Assembly (NCBI GenBank): GCA_904501885.1
Contig: CAJGCP010000038.1
Span: 1 to 19,146 of the forward strand
Reading direction: 5' to 3'
Length of the DNA: 19,146 nt
Source of the DNA: an uncultured Acetatifactor sp.
Lineage (GTDB): Bacteria; Bacillota; Clostridia; Lachnospirales; Lachnospiraceae
A program made the translations under genes and the position numbers. Below are positions 4,908 through 11,637 of this stretch, one piece after another. Under the pieces are notes generated by a model. The model was not told the DNA's origin and searched no databases. It was given only the letters and a program-made list of their open reading frames with translations. Position 1 is the stretch's first letter. Each line of letters opens with the position of its first letter.

Positions 4908-5106
4908 ATGGTGGTTTCCTATTAGAAACTGTGGCGAAGTGCTCGCCGTGAGCAGTTTCTGATTTAGGACTTTCCAAACCAATTTATGGCGCATTCGATG
5001 AGACACCGGAAGAGGTAACCTTCGGGCTAGGGCTTCTACCGTCCAAGATGCGCCAAAATAATTTTGTTTTTGTATCAAAGAAGCACCCTGTTCGGGTGCT
5101 TCTTTT
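4908..5106 (+). ncRNA. RNA-H: third member of the shared-domain RNA family
   Basis: About 200 nt between a near-consensus promoter and a strong terminator. The 5' half folds into a long rod: GGTTT (4913-4917) with AAACC (4976-4980), CCTA (4918-4921) with TAGG (4965-4968), AGAAACTG (4924-4931) with CAGTTTCT (4953-4960), and GGCGA-AGTGC-TCGCC at the tip (4933-4947). The shared domain follows: GGCGCAT (4988-4994) with ATGCGCC (5048-5054), invariant strands TCGATGAGACACCG (4995-5008) and ACCGTCCAAGATGCG (5038-5052), and apical GGAAG/CTTCT. It lacks the GGAGACAT domain of RNA-A and RNA-F. It diverges from fic. Function unknown. Confidence 0.75.
5077..5106. terminator. Bidirectional terminator between RNA-H and the envelope operon
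   Basis: A 12-bp perfect stem (5077-5088 with 5094-5105) around loop TGTTC, with T-rich ends on both strands. It ends RNA-H on the plus strand and the four-gene operon on the minus strand. Confidence 0.9.
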
Positions 5107-5119
5107 GTCGGACACTTTC

Positions 5120-6187
5120 CTATTTCACAATAAACCCTGCCGGCAAACGCCAAGAGGAATTGTCATAATAAAATGTCACGCTGGACATCAAATACTCGCC
5201 ATCATAGTACATGCAGGAAGAGCTTCCGCCGTCCAAGTTGGCCGCATTCACTGCCTGGAACTGCTGCATCACTTCAATCAAGTCGCCGCTGGACGCACCT
5301 AAGTGTCCGGATTTGCCACGGCCGTCGGTGACAAACATCAGCACCGCGCCGTCTGCTCTTTGGCCAATGGCGGTTCGGGGATTCAATCCACTGCCCATAC
5401 CATTCATCTGGCGCGCTTCGTTGTTGATAATCAACTGTACGAAGTGGTTGTTTCTGTCGCTGGCTTCCTCCTGGAAGGTTACAGCATCACGGATTTTCGC
5501 ATCCGCCACCAAGGCTTCCACATCCGCCTCGGTCATCTTGGAAATATCTATAATCTGCAATATGTGGTCTTCCGTGAAGCCAATCAAAACCAGGCCCGGG
5601 AATTCCTGAGGTTTATTGTACTGGATTTCTCCGTTGGACACGATAACACCATAGGGCTTACCTCCGGTATTATTGTTTGAGTTGTACAATCCGCCGTTGA
5701 TACCGGCGATACCGCCGTTGTCATTCACCAGAGTATCCAGCGTCACACCTTCCTCTCTCCAAGGATAGATGGTGGCCAGACTCACACGGGAAGGGTCTTT
5801 TACAATCATCATGGTGCCCGTGTAGGTAGCGCCTGCCACTTCCACGATTTCTATCGGCTCCCCTTCTTCGGCCGAAGCATCAGTGCCATTCAGATTCTCA
5901 TGGCGAATCAAGTCTGTATCCACTTCCGCATTCAATGCCTGCATGGAGTTTTTATCTACAATCTCCTGAATCTCTTCCGGGCTTAAAAACACGGAAGCCA
6001 AAAATTTCAGCTGTCCTGTTTCCAAAATGGTGGTGACAAAGGTCTGCTGCACCGAAGGGAATGCTTTGGAACAGAGCATGCTGAGGGATACAAAAAGCAC
6101 GATTGCCACTGCCAGCAAAAATGCTCCCAGCACCGCAAAAGCTCGACCTATATATTTCATTATCTTTTTCTTTGCATCATTCTGCAT
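5120..6187 (-). CDS. Membrane-anchored phosphodiester glycosidase (NAGPA/DUF2233-type)
   Basis: 355 aa. One N-terminal membrane segment (about 10-36) follows a Lys-rich start, so the catalytic part should face outward. The domain shows INGGLYNS, GKPYGVIVSNGEI, NPRTAIGQ, VLMFVTDGRG and LDGGSSS (318-324), the usual signature of the family related to N-acetylglucosamine-1-phosphodiester alpha-N-acetylglucosaminidase. Such enzymes cleave sugar-phosphodiester bonds; in bacteria a role in exopolysaccharide or teichoic acid turnover is likely. The ATG overlaps the previous gene by 11 bp with AAGGAG upstream, suggesting coupling. It is the last gene of the operon, ending 14 bp from the terminator stem. 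Confidence 0.85.
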   Translation of the reverse strand: MQNDAKKKIMKYIGRAFAVLGAFLLAVAIVLFVSLSMLCSKAFPSVQQTFVTTILETGQLKFLASVFLSPEEIQEIVDKNSMQALNAEVDTDLIRHENLNGTDASAEEGEPIEIVEVAGATYTGTMMIVKDPSRVSLATIYPWREEGVTLDTLVNDNGGIAGINGGLYNSNNNTGGKPYGVIVSNGEIQYNKPQEFPGLVLIGFTEDHILQIIDISKMTEADVEALVADAKIRDAVTFQEEASDRNNHFVQLIINNEARQMNGMGSGLNPRTAIGQRADGAVLMFVTDGRGKSGHLGASSGDLIEVMQQFQAVNAANLDGGSSSCMYYDGEYLMSSVTFYYDNSSWRLPAGFIVK

Positions 6188-7859
6188 CCGTAATATTCTC
6201 CTTCATGGAAACCAATTTCCATGTGGCATTGTCCTTGCCATCTTTGGTATCATCAATACGCACAAAATAAAATCTGTCGTTCATCACATCTTCGATTTTT
6301 TTGCCACGGTTCAAACGCATATGCTTCACAAATGAAACATCTACCGCGAAGCAATCTTCTGTAATCCAGGCAAAATTACTTACCTCTTCCTCAGTAAACG
6401 CAGGGTTATCCAACACATGTCCGCTGATAAAGGTGATATCCACACCGCCGGCATAGCGTTTTGCCACATTGTACTGATAGGACCCCTTAATCAGGTGCTT
6501 GGACATATCGGCAAATTCCAAATCTGCCGACATAAAGAGACTCCAATTCTGTGCCACTTCCAGCACATCGATTTCTTCTGCCACTTCCTCCGGCACCTCA
6601 TCTAAAACTTCCGGCTCCCAGAGCAGCTCATATTCTGCCTTGCCGTCTTCCAAAGAGACGGTCTGTCCCTCTCTGTCTGTGACTTCGATTGCCACATCTT
6701 CTTCCAGCACTGCCACTAAGTATTTGGCAATTTGAGGCAACTCTTCCACATATTCCATCATGGGGGCATACTCAGGATATCCCATATACTGAATGTACTC
6801 TTCCGGAATTTCCTGTCCTGCCACACTCACTTCATAGGCACTGTCTACCCGTAGTACTGTGGCAGTAAGGGGTAATTTCCCTCCCTCATAGTTCACCACG
6901 TTGCCATAAGCATCCCGCAATTCCACTTTGGGTTGGGTCAGTTCCAGGATATCATAGCGCAGAAGATTCTCTTCCAACCCTTCACCTGCGAAGGGTCTGC
7001 CATTGACCTTCACACTGATCCCCTTGGGCAATTCCAGATTATAACTATAGTAATCTGCAAGAATTTTGTTATCCTTTGTCTGGTATGCCACTTGCTTGCC
7101 ATTCCAGTCCTTTATCTCAATCTCAGGAGGCAGATACAAGCCCTCTAAAACATAACGCACTTCATTTTCATCCTTCGGGATGGCATGGGCATCTTCCACT
7201 TCCAACGGAATCCCGTTGACAGACACGGAAAATTCTGCAGGCAGGATCATTTCATAATCCTTGCCGGGCAACAGCAGTTTCACCTGCTCCACTTTCCATG
7301 GACGGAAATTCAAAATGGCCAACTTGGTTTGTGCCGGTCCGGTGGCTTTCAAGTCCACCTCCACCAGCGCCATCTCTCCATTTTTAATGAGGTACGCACA
7401 CTCCTCCTCGCCCGTACTTCCGGGCTTAGGGCCGATGGTCAATTGGTCTGCCTGAAACAAGGCAAGATACTCCGACTTGATGGTTGCCTCTTCTTCAAAC
7501 CGTCCCGCAGAAATTTCAGGAAGTAAGTATTTTACATAGAAATCTCCCGCTTCCACATGCTGCAGCATTTCTTCCAGTTTCAGGCTCACATGATACTGAG
7601 GCTGGGTCTCCTCATATTCCTGCAATATCCCTCTCACTTGCAATACTGCTGCCGTTCCCAGGACAACCAGCAGGACTGCATATACGGAGAAAAGTTTCCA
7701 AAAAAAAGCCTTCTTTTTCGGGCTTTTCCCCTGTTTTTCTACCGCTATACCTTCCATTACTTCAGCGTCCGCTGTGGTATCTTCCGGGGGCTGCTCCTGC
7801 GCCTGATCCATTGCCATATTTTCTTCATTTATCGCTTCTTGATTGGTCTTATCTTCCAT
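6177..7859 (-). CDS. Membrane-anchored extracytoplasmic protein, unknown function
   Basis: 560 aa. The acidic, Gln/Glu-rich cytosolic tail (1-44) and a KKK patch lead into a single membrane segment (about 52-74); the remaining 480 residues should lie outside. The outer part contains recurring beta-type segments such as FSVSVNGIPLE and ISVKVNGRPFA, which resemble the repeated domains of TcaA-like envelope proteins. The C-terminal 120 residues may form an NTF2-like fold. No catalytic motif is visible. It sits 8 bp after the glycosyltransferase and overlaps the glycosidase gene, so a structural or sensing role in the same envelope process is plausible. I do not recognise a named family. Confidence 0.75.
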   Translation of the reverse strand: MEDKTNQEAINEENMAMDQAQEQPPEDTTADAEVMEGIAVEKQGKSPKKKAFFWKLFSVYAVLLVVLGTAAVLQVRGILQEYEETQPQYHVSLKLEEMLQHVEAGDFYVKYLLPEISAGRFEEEATIKSEYLALFQADQLTIGPKPGSTGEEECAYLIKNGEMALVEVDLKATGPAQTKLAILNFRPWKVEQVKLLLPGKDYEMILPAEFSVSVNGIPLEVEDAHAIPKDENEVRYVLEGLYLPPEIEIKDWNGKQVAYQTKDNKILADYYSYNLELPKGISVKVNGRPFAGEGLEENLLRYDILELTQPKVELRDAYGNVVNYEGGKLPLTATVLRVDSAYEVSVAGQEIPEEYIQYMGYPEYAPMMEYVEELPQIAKYLVAVLEEDVAIEVTDREGQTVSLEDGKAEYELLWEPEVLDEVPEEVAEEIDVLEVAQNWSLFMSADLEFADMSKHLIKGSYQYNVAKRYAGGVDITFISGHVLDNPAFTEEEVSNFAWITEDCFAVDVSFVKHMRLNRGKKIEDVMNDRFYFVRIDDTKDGKDNATWKLVSMKENITDAE

Positions 7860-7867
7860 ATCAGAAT

Positions 7868-8953
7868 TTATTTCTCCTTGTAGTTAAACACCCATTTATG
7901 TTGGATACGGAAACTGATTAAAAACAGGACCATATCCACCAATGTCTTCACCAAAGTAGACAGTCCGGGGGATTGAATTCTTAATACTTTCTCTATCACA
8001 AACACCAAAGTGGCGGACAGACAAATTTGGAAGATCACCAGACAATAGTATCTGACCAATGTCTTTTTGTTCGGCTTATCCCCAAATACCACCTTGGAAT
8101 TGATGTAATAATTCGTCAGGCTGGATACTGCTCTGGCCAAAAAGGACGCCACGAAGGTCACTGGGATAGCCACCCATGCTGCACCTGCAAATAATACCTT
8201 AAACAGGAAAAACGCCGTCTCGTCCACCACTGCAGATGCCGCAGAACTAAACAGGTACTTCAAAATCAATGCATAGATTCTAATACTGTCCCGCACTACC
8301 CTAAAGTGGGAAGATTTATTTTCCTCGATGTATACCGTTTCGATTTTCACCTGCTCGAAGGGCATATCCTTACGGTTCATCAAAAACAACATATTGGTTT
8401 CATATTCGTATCTGTCACCGGCCGCTTCACACATCACAGGCAGAGTGTCCATAGGGAACGCCCGAAGCCCTGTCTGGGTATCCTGAATCTTCATACCGAA
8501 AAACAATCGGAATACCACGCATGTGGTTTGATTCCCTGCCTTGCTTCTGGCAGGTACTTTCGGGTCTGTGAAATCCCTGCAGCCCAGGGTGATATGTCCG
8601 GTCTCCAGGCAGGTGTCTGCCACGGCGATAATATCCTTCACCAAATGCTGGCCGTCCGCATCTGCCGTCACCACACATTCTGTGCCGTTTTTCTCCGCCA
8701 TCACATGGGCAAAGGCAGTCTTCAGCGCCGCACCCTTACCGCGATTCACCTCATGGCGAATCAAATGACAGGCTGGCATCTGTTCTACTTGTGCGAAAAT
8801 CCCCTCGAAGGCCTCTCCGCTGCCATCGTTTACCACCAAGATATGGCCGAACCCAGCCTCCTGTAGCTCCCGCAGGGTTGCCAGCAACTTTTCGTCCGGC
8901 TTATATGCCGGTATGATTACCGTTATCTTCTTCATCTTTTCCAACTGTGTCAT
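7868..8953 (-). CDS. Family 2 glycosyltransferase fused to a GtrA-like membrane domain
   Basis: 361 aa. Residues 9-220 are a GT-A fold family 2 transferase with TVIIPAYKPDE, VVNDGS and the metal-binding TADADGQH (97-103), resembling dolichyl-phosphate mannose synthase-type enzymes that charge a lipid phosphate with a sugar. Residues about 235-355 form four hydrophobic segments with the GtrA signature (ARAVSSLTNYYINSKVVF, and FRIQHKWVF at the end). GtrA proteins are thought to flip or position polyprenyl-linked sugars. The fusion therefore suggests a sugar-lipid donor for extracellular glycosylation. The gene starts 4 bp after its upstream neighbour. ATG 8953 is preferred; an ATG six codons later has no ribosome-binding site at workable spacing. 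Confidence 0.9.
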   Translation of the reverse strand: MTQLEKMKKITVIIPAYKPDEKLLATLRELQEAGFGHILVVNDGSGEAFEGIFAQVEQMPACHLIRHEVNRGKGAALKTAFAHVMAEKNGTECVVTADADGQHLVKDIIAVADTCLETGHITLGCRDFTDPKVPARSKAGNQTTCVVFRLFFGMKIQDTQTGLRAFPMDTLPVMCEAAGDRYEYETNMLFLMNRKDMPFEQVKIETVYIEENKSSHFRVVRDSIRIYALILKYLFSSAASAVVDETAFFLFKVLFAGAAWVAIPVTFVASFLARAVSSLTNYYINSKVVFGDKPNKKTLVRYYCLVIFQICLSATLVFVIEKVLRIQSPGLSTLVKTLVDMVLFLISFRIQHKWVFNYKEK

Positions 8954-8957
8954 ATAG

Positions 8958-10517
8958 TTACACTTTCTTTTTACGTCTGAATAATAGGATCACACTCAAG
9001 CCAACAAACAGTACACCCGCTCCTGCAGCCACAGTGGAAATCAGCCGCTGTCTTTCGGCCGCTGCTGCCGCTGCCGCTTCTGCTGCTAGGCGTTCTTCCT
9101 CCGCCCGGGCTTGTGCCTCTTCCTTGGCCCTCTGTTCTTCTTCCAAGGCTTTCAGCCGGGCTTCCTCTGCAAGGCGCGCCTCCTCTTCCCGCACATCGTA
9201 AGTTTTCACATGTTCAAAGAAGTCTCCGCCCTGTTCGTCAAGTCCCACTTCTGTCTGGTACAAACCATATTTGCAAGGGGAATAACTCTTAATCTGGGAT
9301 GCCTTGGTAATGGGTGCTTCCGGGGTGCCGTTCATCCACTTATTGAACCAGGTCCAATGCTGGCTTTTGTGGCATCCAAAACCTTCTTGAGATACCTCAA
9401 AAGGCGTCCTTCCTCCCATACTCTCATAAGGCGTATCATACTCCATCACTATGGAGTTTTCAGGATACAAATGCAGGTAGGTTTTTTCCACCTGCCAGGT
9501 ACCATACTGTGCAGCACTCTCAGGATACTCCTCCGCAACCGCAGCTGCTTTCAGTGCCACGGTCAAGGCATCTGCCAGAAATACATGGGCACCGTGCCCG
9601 TACTCTCCGTTCAAATCGTGGGACACAACCACCAGCGGTTTGAATCTTCTCAAACACTCCGTGAGATACCCCACCATATCTTCATAGGTCACACCGGCCT
9701 TGCCGAACACTTCCTTGGCGGCAGCCAGCGCTACTGCTCTATCCTTGGACTCTGCATACAAATCAGGGAATTCACTCATCACAGGGTAATGGGTGACCCC
9801 CACCTTCCACAGTCCGTCCAACTGTTCATGGGGTCTTACATGGTTGGCCACGCCTGCAGCTTCAAAATGCTGCACACCATAGGCCACCTGAACACGCAGC
9901 CCTCTTTCTATCGTGTAGTAAGGCAACAACCCGGAGAAAAACAACTGCTCATCATCCGAGTGAGTGGTAAACAAAAGCAAATCCACTTGTTCCAAGGGTG
10001 GTTCCCATTCCTGCACCCAGTCCGGTAACTGTCCTTGGGAAAATCCGTAAATATCAGCAATCACGGTTCCTGCCGGGAAAACAAGTTGTACCTCCTGGAC
10101 ATCAGTGCCAAATAATTCTGCTACATCCACATACTCATGCAGAAATCCATTCTCACCACAGCAAACCCCTATGTCGCTCACGCTTCGCTTCACGGTCCAG
10201 GGCTGGGGCACCCGGTCAAATTCTATGTAAAGGCCGGACAACCCATCGGTTCGCTTCACAATAATTGTGGTTTCCTCTGCCAGTTTTAAATAGGTGGAAC
10301 GGTCCCCGTCTGCAAGACGCGTTGCTTTCGCCACATCCGCCTCTATCACTGTCTCCCGACAGTCTGCCTCCTCGGTGGGACCCGATTCATCCGCAGGACC
10401 CTGATAGGTGGAAATCAATAAGGTATTCTGTTGTGCCGTCTCGGTTGCATGCACCTGTGTTTTACCCGCCATAAGCAGGACAAGCATCCCAAGTAAAAAC
10501 CAAGCTTTTTTCTGCAT
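8958..10517 (-). CDS. Exported PIG-L (LmbE-like) deacetylase with C-terminal membrane anchor
   Basis: 519 aa. A signal peptide (about 1-24, ending VHA) is followed by a beta-sandwich-like region (about 50-165) that may bind carbohydrate. The PIG-L domain then has THSDDE (185-190) and HDLNGEYGHGAH (300-311), the expected zinc ligands and catalytic acid; this family removes acetyl groups from N-acetyl sugars. Residues about 440-492 are Ala/Glu/Arg-rich and likely coiled coil. A final membrane segment (494-513) ends in RRKKK, giving an outward-facing enzyme held on a stalk. It is the first gene of the four-gene operon, which suggests that deacetylated sugars on a surface glycan are the theme. 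Confidence 0.88.
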   Translation of the reverse strand: MQKKAWFLLGMLVLLMAGKTQVHATETAQQNTLLISTYQGPADESGPTEEADCRETVIEADVAKATRLADGDRSTYLKLAEETTIIVKRTDGLSGLYIEFDRVPQPWTVKRSVSDIGVCCGENGFLHEYVDVAELFGTDVQEVQLVFPAGTVIADIYGFSQGQLPDWVQEWEPPLEQVDLLLFTTHSDDEQLFFSGLLPYYTIERGLRVQVAYGVQHFEAAGVANHVRPHEQLDGLWKVGVTHYPVMSEFPDLYAESKDRAVALAAAKEVFGKAGVTYEDMVGYLTECLRRFKPLVVVSHDLNGEYGHGAHVFLADALTVALKAAAVAEEYPESAAQYGTWQVEKTYLHLYPENSIVMEYDTPYESMGGRTPFEVSQEGFGCHKSQHWTWFNKWMNGTPEAPITKASQIKSYSPCKYGLYQTEVGLDEQGGDFFEHVKTYDVREEEARLAEEARLKALEEEQRAKEEAQARAEEERLAAEAAAAAAAERQRLISTVAAGAGVLFVGLSVILLFRRKKKV

Positions 10518-10555
10518 TGATACACCCTTTTACTATTTATACTTTGCAACTAAAT

Positions 10556-10584
10556 ATTATACCAATTCTTGTTTCCATTGTCCA
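10556..10584 (-). promoter_or_regulatory. Promoter of the four-gene envelope operon
   Basis: TGGACA (10579-10584, five of six bases), a 17-bp spacer, and TATAAT (10556-10561). The leader of about 32 nt carries AAAAGGG before ATG 10517. Confidence 0.8.
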
Positions 10585-10652
10585 TTGGTAAACCTTGCAA
10601 AATTCGCCTTTTTACCTTAATTTTCTCTTAATTTCGGCAAATCCAAAAAAGG

Positions 10653-10686
10653 AAAAAGACGGGATGAATCCTTCGACCATCCCGCC
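10653..10686 (-). terminator. Terminator of nrdD-pyrF
   Basis: A 9-bp stem with one G-U pair (10658-10666 with 10678-10686), followed on the minus strand by TCTTTTT. It lies 19 bp past the pyrF stop. Confidence 0.85.
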
Positions 10687-10704
10687 CTGTTCTATTGCTG
10701 TTTC

Positions 10705-11637
10705 TTATCTACTGTTCAAAGCATTTTCGATATCTGTCTTCATGTCCAAAACCGCTGCTCTGGAAGCGTCTGCATATCCGGTTTCACCGAACTTTGCGTA
10801 CTGTTCCTGCTGGTATGCTGCGATAATGCCTCTGGAGGAATTGATGATTGCACCTAGGCCATCTTCATTGAAGAAATGAACCAGGTCTGCACCCTTTCCA
10901 CCCTGGGCACCATAACCGGGCACTAGGATAAAGGTGTTGGGCATAATTTTACGAAGCACTTTGCCCTGCTCAGGATAGGTTGCACCTACTACGGCACCTA
11001 CATAACTATAATTACCGCTTTCCGGCATATGCTCTGCGCCCCACTGGGCCACCTTCTCTCCCACGATTTCGTACAAAGGCTTACCATTTACCAACTGATC
11101 CTGGAATTCTCCACTGCTGGGATTAGAGGTCTTTACCAAAACGATGATACCCTTCTTCTCCTCATCACAAACCTTCAAGAAAGGAGTGATACCATCGGAA
11201 CCCAAGTAAGGATTTACCGTCACAAAATCTTCGTCAAAACCGTAGAAGGAATTGCTTCCCACCTGTACTTTACCCAAATGTCCTACGGCATATGCTTCAG
11301 AGGTGGAACCAATATCCCCACGCTTGATATCACCGATAACAACCAAGCCTTTTTCTTTACAGTAATCTACGGTCTTTTTAAAGGCAATCATTCCGGGAAT
11401 ACCGAACTGCTCATACATGGCCACCTGGGGCTTTACTGCAGGCACCAAATCATAGATAGCATCCACGATTCCCTTATTGTACTGCCAGATTGCCTCTGCT
11501 GCCCCCTCCAAGGTCTCTCCGTATTCTTTGAAGGCCGCCTGCTTGATGTAGCCGGGCACGAACTTCATCATGGGGTCCAGGCCCACCACAATGGGAGCAC
11601 CTGTTTTTTGGATTTTATCAATTAATCTGTTAATCAT
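10705..11637 (-). CDS. pyrF: Orotidine 5'-phosphate decarboxylase, long form
   Basis: 310 aa, the length of the long (type 2) OMP decarboxylase subfamily rather than the roughly 235-aa short form. It decarboxylates OMP to UMP, the last step of pyrimidine synthesis. Visible motifs are GLDP (19-22), AVKPQVAMYEQFG (67-79) and the catalytic GDIKRGDIGST (102-112) with Lys105 between two Asp. The start overlaps the nrdD stop as ATGA, so it is translated with nrdD. Pairing UMP synthesis with dNTP production links two nucleotide steps in one transcript; no other pyr gene is present in the window. Confidence 0.95.
   Translation of the reverse strand: MINRLIDKIQKTGAPIVVGLDPMMKFVPGYIKQAAFKEYGETLEGAAEAIWQYNKGIVDAIYDLVPAVKPQVAMYEQFGIPGMIAFKKTVDYCKEKGLVVIGDIKRGDIGSTSEAYAVGHLGKVQVGSNSFYGFDEDFVTVNPYLGSDGITPFLKVCDEEKKGIIVLVKTSNPSSGEFQDQLVNGKPLYEIVGEKVAQWGAEHMPESGNYSYVGAVVGATYPEQGKVLRKIMPNTFILVPGYGAQGGKGADLVHFFNEDGLGAIINSSRGIIAAYQQEQYAKFGETGYADASRAAVLDMKTDIENALNSR

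Noticed and set aside
4854..5153. 99-codon minus-strand frame over RNA-H and the terminator
   Set aside because: Overlaps a strong bidirectional terminator, the invariant RNA strands and the 3' end of the glycosidase gene.
9111..10028. 305-codon plus-strand open frame antisense to the PIG-L gene
   Set aside because: Shadow of a well-supported gene; no domain or start signal.
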